Origin: Sporolactobacillus sp. CQH2019
GTDB lineage: Bacteria; Bacillota; Bacilli; Bacillales; Sporolactobacillaceae
Length of the DNA: 64,000 nt
NCBI RefSeq assembly: GCF_028765345.1
Contig: NZ_JARAJZ010000005.1
Span: forward strand, 1-64,000
Direction: 5' to 3'
Shown: positions 53,250-62,368 of the stretch, piece after piece
Position numbering within the stretch: the stretch's first letter is position 1
Layout: each line of letters starts with the position of its first letter
Program-made: the position numbers and the translations under genes
Notes under the pieces: generated by a model
The model's input: only the letters and a program-made list of their open reading frames with translations
What the model was told of the DNA's origin: nothing
Database searches by the model: none

Positions 53250-54854
53250 TTACTCGGGCTTATTCATTTCTGTTCTGCTCGGCACGTAGTTCGAATGATA
53301 GTCCGTGTATTCTACTTCCGTTACCATGCCGGCGTTCGCATGATGAAGATCGTGGCAATGAAACAGCCAGATTCCGGGATTGTTTGCCAGAAAAGCAATT
53401 TCGTATGTTTCTCCGGGTTTGACATTCAGTGTATCTTTATAGATGGGCGAACCGGTAAAAGGCTTTCCGTTCCGGCTCAGAACCTGGAAAAAGTGGCCGT
53501 GCAAATGCATCGGATGATTATTTGCCCGGTCGCGATTGACGATCTTGATTTTCACTCGATCTCCGGTCTTTACCTGGATTGGATCCGTATTCGGGAAGGT
53601 TTTTCCGTTGATTGTATAAATCATCCCGTTCTGATCCATTCCTGCGTTGAGATTCATGGTATAGGAGACATCGTACTTTTGATTTAACGTGAATTCAGGT
53701 TTGGTCTGAGTTCCGTAATCGGCAAGATCAATCGCAGGCAGCGCCGTTCCGGCATCGGACCGATCGGCTGCGGCCGTACTGCCTTCGTAGTCAATCAGCG
53801 CCCTCATCCCGTCCGTACCTTTTACCGTCCCATGATCCTCGATATACCATTTTCCCGGATTATCGGCAGTGAAGGAAACATCATACCGCTCTCCGGGAGC
53901 AATGGAAATCACCCGGTTCTTAACGGCCTGTGGGTTGTTGACGGGCTGTCCGTCGGCGGCGATGACCTTAATACTGTGGCCATGGATATGAATATTGTGC
54001 ACAAGATAGCCGCTGTTAATGAAACGGAGACGGACTTTATCGCCCTTTTTGACCGTTAAGGATTTCACTGAACTGCCGCTTTTTCCATTGATGGTAAACA
54101 GGTCGTACATGCTCATGTTATCTTTCATCATATTTCCGGGCGGGTTCGTGCCGTCCATATTCATACTGCTGCCGCTGCCCGAACCGCCCATATCCATACC
54201 GGACATGCTTCCCATTCCGCTGTTCGTATTATTTTGCACGCCGGAAGTCATCGTTTTTATCTGATTTGTGATCTGATTCTTATCCGTTACCCATTCATCC
54301 AGCATCAGAGTATAATCCCTATCATATTTTTCTGCCGGGTCTTCGACAATAAACGCACCGTATAATCCGCGATCCACCTGATTCACAGAATCCTGATGGG
54401 AATGATACCAATAAGTTCCCGGTTTATCGGCAACAAATTCATACGTATAGCTCTTTCCCGGTGCAACGGCATTTTGTGTCACCCCGGGGGCGCCGTCAAC
54501 TTTATTGGGAACGGGATAGCCGTGCCAGTGGATCGATACCGGAGCCGATAGATTGTTTTTCAGTGTGACACGGATTTTTTGCCCCTTGCTCACACGGATC
54601 TCAGGCCCCAGAACCGAGCCGTTAAATGTCCAGACAGGGACGGTTGTCCCGTTGCCGAGCTTTTGAGTACCTTTTTCAGCAACGAGTGTAATATTGGGTC
54701 CCCTTAATATTCCGGCAGATGATGATACGGCAGATTCGCTGCCCGCAGCCGCCGTGTTGTCTCCTGAACGGCTGTTACTTTTTGTTGCTGCAGAACATGC
54801 TGTGATCAGCAATAATGCCGAAACAGTCATTGCGGCAAAAAAGACTCTTTTCAT
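53250..54854 (-). CDS. Multicopper oxidase lipoprotein
   Basis: 534 residues. The signal peptide ends in a lipobox (LLITAC at residue 20), so the enzyme is likely anchored on the outer face of the membrane. Copper ligands: IHWHGYPVP near residue 107, YWYHSHQDS near 148, HNIHIHGHS near 287 and LFHCHDLHHAN near 507, with HPMHLHGHF near 453; this is the complete type 1/2/3 set. A Met/Gly-rich loop (GMGSMSGMDMGGS, residues 212-240) may bind Cu(I). Role in copper detoxification fits the adjoining copA genes. Confidence 0.9.
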   Translation of the reverse strand: MKRVFFAAMTVSALLLITACSAATKSNSRSGDNTAAAGSESAVSSSAGILRGPNITLVAEKGTQKLGNGTTVPVWTFNGSVLGPEIRVSKGQKIRVTLKNNLSAPVSIHWHGYPVPNKVDGAPGVTQNAVAPGKSYTYEFVADKPGTYWYHSHQDSVNQVDRGLYGAFIVEDPAEKYDRDYTLMLDEWVTDKNQITNQIKTMTSGVQNNTNSGMGSMSGMDMGGSGSGSSMNMDGTNPPGNMMKDNMSMYDLFTINGKSGSSVKSLTVKKGDKVRLRFINSGYLVHNIHIHGHSIKVIAADGQPVNNPQAVKNRVISIAPGERYDVSFTADNPGKWYIEDHGTVKGTDGMRALIDYEGSTAAADRSDAGTALPAIDLADYGTQTKPEFTLNQKYDVSYTMNLNAGMDQNGMIYTINGKTFPNTDPIQVKTGDRVKIKIVNRDRANNHPMHLHGHFFQVLSRNGKPFTGSPIYKDTLNVKPGETYEIAFLANNPGIWLFHCHDLHHANAGMVTEVEYTDYHSNYVPSRTEMNKPE

Positions 54855-54898
54855 TTAAGCACTCTCCTTATCTGATTTTCACAAGTGTATAAGACAAA

Positions 54899-54918
54899 TG
54901 TGAAGAAACTGTGAAGAA
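54899..54918 (-). promoter_or_regulatory. Direct repeats upstream of the multicopper oxidase
   Basis: Two TTCTTCACA nonamers on the minus strand, 11 bases apart (plus 54899-54907 and 54910-54918), upstream of a TTATACA sequence. The spacing resembles OmpR/PhoP-type response regulator sites (TTCACA-N5-TTCACA). Confidence 0.5.
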
Positions 54919-55199
54919 TAACCGGATGGGAAAAAGAGATCATGGTTAATGAATGGACAATTCAAAAGTAAGCAAACGCCGGACCAACGTGAAATGAATG
55001 AAGAATACTTTAACTCCAAAAACATGCAGGGACAGAACGGATCAATCTTTGTCCTGTTTTATTTAAGCCTGTCTGAAAATGTTTTCAAGAAAGATATGAC
55101 CTTTTTCATTTTCAACATAGAAACAACACATTTCCTTATTAGAATAAAGAGCGAAAAGCGCGGCAATCATTTCTTAAAGCAAATAGTGCGATTTTAAAT

Positions 55200-55228
55200 T
55201 TGACAATTATACCCCCTATGGGTATAAT
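55200..55228 (+). promoter_or_regulatory. CsoR-type copper operator and promoter of copA-copZ
   Basis: TTGACA (55200-55205), 17-base spacer and TATAAT (55223-55228). The spacer is ATACCCCCTATGGGTAT (55209-55225), a near-palindrome matching CsoR operators in Bacillus copZA. Bound CsoR would block polymerase; Cu(I) would release it. Confidence 0.88.
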
Positions 55229-55366
55229 CAAAGCTGAAGAAGGGAGATGGTAATAGCTTCCACACGGGCTTCTGGGCAGCAACTGGATTTGCGGACGGCA
55301 AGTCCGACTACTTTTCTTATCGTTCACATGTTTTCCATGTGAGTTTGATATAGGGGGATGAGGCTT

Positions 55367-57766
55367 ATGAATGCAAAGGCCTTGCAGATCGGGATTACAG
55401 GAATGACCTGTGCTTCCTGCTCGACAAGAATAGAAAAATCTCTGAATAGGATGGACGGCGTCCAAGCAAACGTCAATCTCGCTCTGGAGAAAGCGAAAGT
55501 AACGATAGACGAAGAAAAGGCAAAACCCACGGATATTGTGCAGAAGATTGAGAAGTTGGGGTACGGGGTACGGACGCAGCGACTGGACGCCGATATTCTC
55601 GGGATGACCTGCGCTTCCTGCGCCGCGCGTATCGAAAAAGGGCTGAAGCGGATGGCCGGCGTCGTGTCCGCACAGGTTAATCTGGCGACTGAATCGGGTA
55701 CCGTGATTTTCCAGCCGGGGATCACAGAACCGGAGGCAATTTACGATCGAGTCAAGAAGCTCGGCTATAAAGCCGTTCCGAAACGGACAGAGGCGGAAGA
55801 TGAAAAGGACAAGGAACTGAGGAGAAAGCGGCAAAAATTGATCGCGTCCGTTATTCTCTCTTTGCCCCTTCTTTACACAATGATTGCTCATCTTCCTTTT
55901 AATACGGGGCTGCCGATTCCGCAGCTGCTGATGAATCCGTGGTTCCAGCTCGTGCTGGCCGGCATCGTTCAATTCTACATCGGCGGGCAATTTTATGTCG
56001 GCGGGACAAAAGCGTTAGTAAACAAGAGCGCCAATATGGATGTGCTGGTCGCATTGGGAACGAGCGCCGCCTATTTTTACAGTGCGTTTGAGACGTTCCG
56101 TTATCAGTTCGGCGGACTGGCCAGCCCTGATCTTTATTTTGAAACCAGTGCGATCTTAATTACGCTCGTCCTCTTGGGCAAATATCTTGAAACCCGGGCA
56201 AAGCGGCAGACCACTGCGGCGATTACCCAGCTCATGGGCCTTCAGGCAAAGGAAGCGACCCTTATAGAAGACGGGAAGGAGCGCAAGGTGCCGATTGATC
56301 AGGTGGCCGTCGGTGATTTGTTAAGAGTGAAGCCCGGCGAAAAAATACCGGTGGACGGCAAGGTTGTAGATGGCCATTCATCGGTCGATGAATCGATGAT
56401 TACGGGAGAATCGATTCCCGTCGAGAAACAGAAAGGTGACAAACTGATCGGTGCGACTGTGAACGCCAACGGCATGTTGGCGATGAAGGCTGAAAAAGTC
56501 GGCAAAGAGACGGCCTTGGCCGGCATCGTTAAAATTGTCGAGGAAGCACAGGGATCGAAGGCGCCGATCCAGCGTCTGGCCGACAGCATCTCGGGTATTT
56601 TTGTCCCGATTGTTATCGGCATCTCTGTCCTTGCTTTTCTGACCTGGATTTTCTTAGTCACGCCCGGCCAGTTTGCCCCGGCTCTCATCGCGGCGATCAG
56701 CGTACTGGTCATCGCCTGCCCGTGTGCGCTCGGCCTTGCGACACCGACATCGATTATGGTCGGCACGGGCAAAGGAGCGGAGAACGGTATTCTCTTTAAA
56801 GGAGGTGAGTATCTGGAAACGACGCAAAATCTGCAGGCGATTCTCTTCGATAAGACGGGGACCGTCACTAACGGGAAACCGGAAGTCACCGACGTCATCC
56901 CGCTCAATGGGGCTGACCGTAAGCAATTAGTGGCCCTTGCCGCTTCTGCCGAATCTGCGAGTGAACATCCGCTCGCCCAGGCGATCGTTGCCTACGGAAA
57001 GACAGGCAGTACGGATATCGCTGTTCCGAATCAATTTCATGCGCTCGCCGGCTATGGGATCAAGGCAGCTGTTTCCGGTAAAGAACTGGCGATCGGCACG
57101 CGCCGGCTCATGAAAGAAGAGGGTATTCCTTATCTGGACACGGAAGAACAGATGCATCGGCTTGAATCCGATGGGAAAACGGCGATGCTTGTCGCCTATG
57201 ACGGCAAGCTTCAGGGAATCATTGCCGTAGCGGACACGATTAAGAACTCTTCGAAACAGGCGATTGAAAAATTGAAAGCGCGCGGTCTCTCCGTTTACAT
57301 GATTACGGGCGACAATGAACGCACGGCCCGGGCGATCGCCCGGCAGGCCGGTATCGACCATGTTTTTGCCGAGGTTCTTCCCGAGGAGAAAGCGGCAAAA
57401 GTTAAAGTTTTACAGAATGAAGGGCTGAAGGTAGCCATGGTCGGCGACGGCATCAATGACGCCCCGGCGTTAGCTACAGCAGACATCGGCATGGCGATCG
57501 GCACGGGTACGGACGTTGCGATTGAAGCAGCCGATATCACGCTGGTCGGCGGCGATCTGATGCATATTCCGAAGGCGATTGATCTCAGCCGGAAAACGAT
57601 GCGGAATATTCGCCAGAACTTGTTCTGGGCGCTGTTTTATAACACGGTCGGCATCCCGGTGGCCGCTCTCGGCCTGCTTGCCCCATGGGTAGCCGGTGCC
57701 GCGATGGCCTTCAGTTCCGTTTCCGTTGTGACAAACAGTTTGCGTCTGAAACGGGTTAAAGTCTGA
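55367..57766 (+). CDS. copA: Copper-exporting P-type ATPase
   Basis: 799 residues. Two N-terminal HMA domains with metal motifs GMTCASC near residues 12 and 81, eight membrane helices, the ion motif [10 protein letters not shown] near residue 450, phosphorylation motif DKTGTVT near 492 and [11 protein letters not shown] near 692. Exports Cu(I) from the cytosol. ATG at 55358 sits inside the ribosome site, so I use 55367, 10 bases after GGGGG. About 140 bases of leader separate it from the promoter. The copZ genes follow. Confidence 0.94.
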   Translation: MNAKALQIGITGMTCASCSTRIEKSLNRMDGVQANVNLALEKAKVTIDEEKAKPTDIVQKIEKLGYGVRTQRLDADILGMTCASCAARIEKGLKRMAGVVSAQVNLATESGTVIFQPGITEPEAIYDRVKKLGYKAVPKRTEAEDEKDKELRRKRQKLIASVILSLPLLYTMIAHLPFNTGLPIPQLLMNPWFQLVLAGIVQFYIGGQFYVGGTKALVNKSANMDVLVALGTSAAYFYSAFETFRYQFGGLASPDLYFETSAILITLVLLGKYLETRAKRQTTAAITQLMGLQAKEATLIEDGKERKVPIDQVAVGDLLRVKPGEKIPVDGKVVDGHSSVDESMITGESIPVEKQKGDKLIGATVNANGMLAMKAEKVGKETALAGIVKIVEEAQGSKAPIQRLADSISGIFVPIVIGISVLAFLTWIFLVTPGQFAPALIAAISVLVIACPCALGLATPTSIMVGTGKGAENGILFKGGEYLETTQNLQAILFDKTGTVTNGKPEVTDVIPLNGADRKQLVALAASAESASEHPLAQAIVAYGKTGSTDIAVPNQFHALAGYGIKAAVSGKELAIGTRRLMKEEGIPYLDTEEQMHRLESDGKTAMLVAYDGKLQGIIAVADTIKNSSKQAIEKLKARGLSVYMITGDNERTARAIARQAGIDHVFAEVLPEEKAAKVKVLQNEGLKVAMVGDGINDAPALATADIGMAIGTGTDVAIEAADITLVGGDLMHIPKAIDLSRKTMRNIRQNLFWALFYNTVGIPVAALGLLAPWVAGAAMAFSSVSVVTNSLRLKRVKV

Positions 57767-57838
57767 TTTTGTGCGGACCATTGGACTGTGAGCGAGGTTC
57801 GAAATAAAGAAAGAATAAAAAAAGGAGATCGAATACTT

Positions 57839-58054
57839 ATGGCAAAAACAACACTTGAAGTTAAGGGTATGATGTCGGATCACTGCAAACACCTAGTCAC
57901 GAAGACGCTGAAAGATCTTGACGGGGTGTCGGCCGTTGACGTCGATCTGAAGGCAGGAAAAGCAGCAGTCGAATATGACGAGTCCAAGGTGCAGTTCAGC
58001 AACATGAAAGAAGCGGTCGAAGAAAAAGGCTACGATGTCGTCGGACAGCAGTGA
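57839..58054 (+). CDS. CopZ-like copper chaperone with an altered metal motif
   Basis: 71 residues, HMA fold. The expected GMxCxxC motif reads GMMSDHC near residue 10: the first cysteine is replaced by serine, so normal Cu(I) binding by two cysteines should be lost or weakened. The rest aligns closely with the following copZ (TLxDLDGVSxVDVxLxxGK, then KVQFSNMK, and YDVVGQ). It looks like a tandem duplicate that changed function. AAAGGAG precedes the ATG. Confidence 0.85.
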   Translation: MAKTTLEVKGMMSDHCKHLVTKTLKDLDGVSAVDVDLKAGKAAVEYDESKVQFSNMKEAVEEKGYDVVGQQ

Positions 58055-58128
58055 TTAAAAAGGCAGCCAATTATTTTTTGAAAGCTTTCGACGGCCTGCA
58101 GCGACAAATTAAAAATAAGGAGATGTAA

Positions 58129-58347
58129 ATGATGACACATACGACTCTGGATGTTAAAGGCATGCACTGCGGGCACTGTAAAGCTTCCGTGAGAAATGCT
58201 TTAAGGGATCTTGATGGTGTTTCCGAAGTCGACGTTAATCTCGATACCGGTAAAGTCAATGTTCATTATGATGAAGCTAAAGTGCAGTTCAGCAACATGA
58301 AAGACGCAGTCGAAGAACAGGGCTACGATGTCGTCGGGCAGCATTAA
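58129..58347 (+). CDS. copZ: Copper chaperone CopZ
   Basis: 72 residues with an intact GMHCGHC motif near residue 10 that binds Cu(I) and hands it to CopA. It ends YDVVGQH, as in its duplicate upstream. ATG 58129 or 58132, AAGGAG 5-8 bases upstream. Last gene of the copA-copZ-copZ unit, followed by a terminator. Confidence 0.92.
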   Translation: MMTHTTLDVKGMHCGHCKASVRNALRDLDGVSEVDVNLDTGKVNVHYDEAKVQFSNMKDAVEEQGYDVVGQH

Positions 58348-58351
58348 TCCG

Positions 58352-58390
58352 GAAAGTGTCCCGCCTGAGAGGGGAGGGGCACTTTTTTTG
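58352..58390 (+). terminator. copA-copZ terminator
   Basis: AAGTGTCCC pairs with GGGGCACTT (one G-U pair), followed by seven T residues. Confidence 0.8.
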
Positions 58391-58649
58391 ATCAATAAAA
58401 GGAACAGCACCATCAAATAAGCCCTGATCGTTAAAATAAGCATTGCTTTCACGAAAAATAGTGTTCCTTTTACATGGTTTCTACATAATTATCATGTAAT
58501 CTGTTTATAACGGAGAAGGGGGGAGCATGGCTGCTGATAAAAGTCAAACGAGCGAATCCTTATCGCTTGGATAAGCACCGGGTTCGTTTTGCCGGCATCC
58601 TCTGCACGCAGCAAAAACAATCCGAAAAACAGTCAGGAGGTTCTATAGA
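58391..58649. other. Leader region of the pspA operon
   Basis: About 260 bases without a gene. CGAATCC near 58553 can pair with GGGTTCG near 58582, followed by TTTT, so an attenuator is possible. The promoter should be near 58480, where the sequence is AT-rich. Confidence 0.35.
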
Positions 58650-59315
58650 ATGTCATTATTTAAGAGATTGCGTGATCTGACAGCTTCCAATATCTATGCG
58701 TTAATTGAAAAGGCGGAAGACCCGGTTAAAATGACCGACCAGTATCTGCGCGACATGCAGGAAGATCTGAGTGAGGCTGAACGGGGCGTCGCTTCGCAAA
58801 TTGCCCTTGAAAAAAAATTCAAGACGCTTTATGAGGAACAAAAAGCGCTGGTTGCCAAACGGGAAGAACAGGCGCACCTGGCTGTTGAAAACGGAGATAC
58901 AGATCTGGCGCGAAGAGTCATTGAGGACAAACAAAACGCCGAACAGAAAATGAGCGAATACAAGGAACGCTACGAGCAAAATCAAGCCGCAGCTGAAAAT
59001 CTTCGTCAGAAACTGGAAGAGATGCGCAAGCAGGTTGCCGAACTGAAAGACAGGAGAGAGACGCTGGTCGCAAGGGTCAATGCCGCCGAGGCGCAGAAAA
59101 AAATTAATGACACGATGTCCGGCTTTGATTCCAGCACGGCCATGGCAGGCCTGAAACGGATGGAAGAAAAGACACTGCAGATGGAGGCAGAGGCCGAAGC
59201 AAGCGGAGAAGTCTATAAAAAAGAGAAGTCGATCGATGAAGAATTTGAGAACCTGGGGAAGGACAAAAAAGTCGAGGACGAACTGGCAAGACTGATCGAA
59301 CAGCATAAAAAATAA
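58650..59315 (+). CDS. pspA: PspA/IM30-family membrane stress protein
   Basis: 221 residues, almost all coiled coil, ending in an acidic/basic tail. The N-terminal amphipathic helix (FKRLRDLTASNIYALIEKAEDP) and following MTDQYLRDMQEDL are typical. It polymerises on damaged membranes to maintain integrity. ATG 58650 after CAGGAGG. It heads a group with DUF4178 and DUF4247 genes, a frequent association in Bacillales. Confidence 0.9.
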   Translation: MSLFKRLRDLTASNIYALIEKAEDPVKMTDQYLRDMQEDLSEAERGVASQIALEKKFKTLYEEQKALVAKREEQAHLAVENGDTDLARRVIEDKQNAEQKMSEYKERYEQNQAAAENLRQKLEEMRKQVAELKDRRETLVARVNAAEAQKKINDTMSGFDSSTAMAGLKRMEEKTLQMEAEAEASGEVYKKEKSIDEEFENLGKDKKVEDELARLIEQHKK

Positions 59316-59403
59316 AAGAACGACAGGCAAAAATAGTCAGCCGACATGCCGAGCGGTATTCCAAGCCGGCTGTCGGCGTTATTTTTGCGGAAGGGAGAAA
59401 AGA

Positions 59404-59907
59404 ATGTCAATCTTTCAGCGAATCGTCAATTTGGTGAAAAAACCCGAACCCCCAATTGAAGAAAAAACAGCTTATACGCTGTCACTAAACGATGTTGTTG
59501 ATATTTCTCTCACTAGTTATACTGTTGCCGGCAAAACACTTTTCCCGCAGCGTCAGGAAGTTTTTTTTACGATAAAAGACGGCAGCACGATTCGATATTT
59601 ACGGGTTGCCAAACGAGAAAAACTGGAACTGTCCCTATATGAGGCGATTGACGGGCGCCTGGAAAACATTGATGAAATACCGACAACGATTGAAATGGAC
59701 GGAACAATCTATCACATGGAGGATCAGGCGATCGGCCCGGCCCATTCATCGGGCAATACCCCGTTTCCATCTTCCGATGAGCGCTACCTCTGGGACTTCC
59801 AATCGGATAACTGGAAATTGCTTCGCATCGAATGGCAGGCGGGCCGGATCATGCTTTACGAAGGAGAAGAGGTTCTGCCGGCAGATGTCAAAGTCATTCA
59901 GTCGTGA
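59404..59907 (+). CDS. DUF4178 protein
   Basis: 167 residues, beta-rich and soluble. LSLNDVVDISLTSYTVAGKT near residue 26 and WDFQSDNWKLLRIEWQAG near residue 128 match the pattern of DUF4178 proteins, often coded beside pspA. No catalytic motif is evident. AAGGGAG is 7 bases before the ATG. The stop is 18 bases before the next gene. Confidence 0.78.
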   Translation: MSIFQRIVNLVKKPEPPIEEKTAYTLSLNDVVDISLTSYTVAGKTLFPQRQEVFFTIKDGSTIRYLRVAKREKLELSLYEAIDGRLENIDEIPTTIEMDGTIYHMEDQAIGPAHSSGNTPFPSSDERYLWDFQSDNWKLLRIEWQAGRIMLYEGEEVLPADVKVIQS

Positions 59908-59925
59908 GCGGGAGGAGCGTTGAAT

Positions 59926-60732
59926 ATGTTCAAACGATGGTCGAACATCCTAAAGATTGTTCTGGCTTTAGTTATCGGGGCATCCCTCTTAGCCGGATGT
60001 TCCGGGTCCGGGCAGCAGGCCGTAAAAGGGGGCTATCCGCTGATCTCCGTGTCCAAAAACGGAAATCAGCAATCCTATATCTATCAGGCTGACAAAAAGT
60101 CCGTTCCCGAAGTGGCCAGGGAACTGAGCAGCCAGAAAAAACCGGATCAGATATCCAAAAACAGCAATCAGCAGATGTTTCTTGTTTATCCGGACGAATT
60201 ATACAACCTTCAGAGAGACGAGAAGAATCCTGAAAATACTCTGATTGAAGTGAGTAATAAAGAATTTGTCCGCAGCAACTACAGTTCGTCATTTCTCCAG
60301 GGATTTCTTTCCGGAGTCCTTCTTGACAAGTTGTATCAATTAGGCCGTTCTCCGGGCAGTTATCGCGGATACGCAAACGGGAATACGATCCGGTCGAAGG
60401 CAAAGTATCAGGCGGCGACAGCCGCTGAGAAGAAAATTATTCCTCCTATAACGAAGCAGACGACCGGCTCGATCATTAAACGGAGCCGCTCCGGCAGTAA
60501 CGGGAACACATTTTCAAGTACCTTCTCAAAAATAAAAGACAACGTCACAAAAGATGTCGGACAGGCGATTCATTCAGTAGAGAAAAATAGCGGGAAGATT
60601 TTCAAGTCAAACAGCGGTCAAGGGTCCAATAATGTTTATCCTAAAAATCAAAGGATAAAAGTTCCAAATAATAATTCGCCGCCTAAAATCAATACAAGAA
60701 GTTTTGGGAGGATCTTAAAAAGAAGCAGATAA
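59926..60732 (+). CDS. DUF4247 lipoprotein
   Basis: 268 residues. A signal peptide ends with the lipobox SLLAGC near residue 22, so the protein is likely lipid-anchored. After the DUF4247 core (SYIYQADKKSVPEVARELS near residue 47), the C-terminal half is Ser/Asn/Lys-rich and disordered. GGGAGGAGCG before the ATG at 59926. Follows DUF4178; function unknown. Confidence 0.75.
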   Translation: MFKRWSNILKIVLALVIGASLLAGCSGSGQQAVKGGYPLISVSKNGNQQSYIYQADKKSVPEVARELSSQKKPDQISKNSNQQMFLVYPDELYNLQRDEKNPENTLIEVSNKEFVRSNYSSSFLQGFLSGVLLDKLYQLGRSPGSYRGYANGNTIRSKAKYQAATAAEKKIIPPITKQTTGSIIKRSRSGSNGNTFSSTFSKIKDNVTKDVGQAIHSVEKNSGKIFKSNSGQGSNNVYPKNQRIKVPNNNSPPKINTRSFGRILKRSR

Positions 60733-60882
60733 AACGCTGATCGGCTCTGTCAACAATAGATCGGAAAGAGAATACTGCGGATTTTAAACGAACAAAGCAT
60801 AAGCAGATGACTGGCAGAATTTTATTTCCCAATTCTCTGATCACGTTTAAAAATATTATTTCATACAGGTTGGGTGCCGCCG

Positions 60883-61518
60883 ATGCATAAAGAAAAATCC
60901 AGACGATTTCAGCTCCTGCTTTCGATAAATCCTGCTCTTTTTGTCGTCAGCCTTGCCATAGTAATTGCTCTGTTATTTAAGCCGCTTTATTGATATTGGC
61001 TATCTGGGGATTGACAGGCTGGCCGGAATCAGCAGAACCGGAATTATTGAAAAACTATCATTACATGATTCACTAGTTGTCCAATCCGCTATCCCAGTCT
61101 TTCAGGCTTCCGTCCCTGCCCTATTCAGAGCGCGGACAAATTCACATTGCGGATGTAAGGAAGATTATTACTTCTATTGAAATACTCTTAATTATAACTG
61201 GCCTGATCCGGCCTGTACCGCAGCATGAAACAGGGGAAGGTCGTTTTTCTGAAAACAGCGTCTCTTATTCTTTTGTCTTTTATCATTGCGGTACTGGCAG
61301 CGTTCGTTGTGAACTTTGATGCATCATTCACAGTGTTCCATCTGCTCTTTTTTAGAAATAATGACTGGTTATTTGATCCCGTTGCCGACCCGGTCATAAA
61401 CATACTTCCGGAAACCTTTTTCCTGCATGCCGCTTTATTCATTTTAGCATTGATTGTTCTTGCTATTATCATACTAAGCGTATGCCATAAGAAGCTGTTA
61501 AGAAAAATGGGTAAATAA
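60883..61518 (+). pseudogene. DUF1461/TIGR01906-type membrane protein, broken
   Basis: Similarity is spread over three frames. ATG 60883 opens 36 codons (MHKEKSRRFQLLLS...), ending at TGA. The next part reads LGIDRLAGISRTGIIE and then, in another frame, NYHYMIH followed by an in-frame stop, and PLSQSFRLPSLPYSERGQ. The last part from 61225 gives the family's C-terminal signature DASFTVFHLLFFRNNDWLFDP and ILPETFF. At least two frameshifts and one stop are needed to explain it, so the gene is dead unless the assembly is wrong. Confidence 0.78.
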
Positions 61519-61660
61519 ATCCATCTGCTTGTTCAAGTTTTCCAACTATTTTTATGAGTAGGCCGCCTTTCAGAGGAGAGGTTTGCCATTGGCTGTTTTC
61601 TGTTAAAAAATGTCATCCGAAGAAGAAAAATCTGTTGTATGATGGGAGAAGGTGATGAGC

Positions 61661-62368
61661 ATGAAGAAATTAAAAGTCCTGCTGGTGGATGATGACTGGA
61701 AACTGCGCAATTTGCTGCGCATTTATCTGTCTAAAGAAGGATTTGATACCGTTGAAGCATCAGACGGCCGCGAAGCGATGACGAAGGTTCGCAATCTGTC
61801 CTTTGACCTGGTCATACTGGATGTCATGATGCCCAATATGGACGGCTGGGAAGTCTGCAGGTCGATTCGTCAGACACAATCCGTTCCCATTCTGATGCTG
61901 ACCGCTTTAGGCGAGACCAAGGAGAAAGTACAGGGACTGGAAATCGGAGCCGACGATTATTTAACAAAACCCTTTGATCCGGATGAATTGATTGCCCGGG
62001 TTCATGCATTGATTCGCCGGGCATCTTCCGTTTCAACGAAACAGACGGCAGACAACGTCCTGAATTTCCCGGCATTGACGATTGACCGGGACGGGCGCCG
62101 GGTTCTTGTCCATGAACAGCCCATCGAGATGACACACAAAGAATTCGATCTCTTTGCCGTACTGGCTCAGAACAGCGGACGGGTTCTGTCGCGCGAGCAG
62201 TTAATTGAACAAATCTGGGGCTATGATTTCGAAGGCGATGCCCGGGTCGTTGATATTCATATTAAAAATATAAGAGAAAAATTAAAAAAATCCGGCTTAG
62301 CATATAACCCCATCCAAACGACATGGGGAGTCGGTTATAAATTCGAGGCCGAGGTCAGAAGGCCATGA
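61661..62368 (+). CDS. OmpR-family response regulator
   Basis: 235 residues. Receiver domain with the acidic pocket VDDDW near residue 9, phospho-Asp in VILDVMMPNMDGWE near residue 52 and Lys in LTKPFDPDEL near residue 102, followed by a winged-helix DNA-binding domain ending GVGYKFE. ATG 61661 is 7 bases after GAGAAGGTG. Overlaps the kinase gene by four bases. Confidence 0.9.
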   Translation: MKKLKVLLVDDDWKLRNLLRIYLSKEGFDTVEASDGREAMTKVRNLSFDLVILDVMMPNMDGWEVCRSIRQTQSVPILMLTALGETKEKVQGLEIGADDYLTKPFDPDELIARVHALIRRASSVSTKQTADNVLNFPALTIDRDGRRVLVHEQPIEMTHKEFDLFAVLAQNSGRVLSREQLIEQIWGYDFEGDARVVDIHIKNIREKLKKSGLAYNPIQTTWGVGYKFEAEVRRP

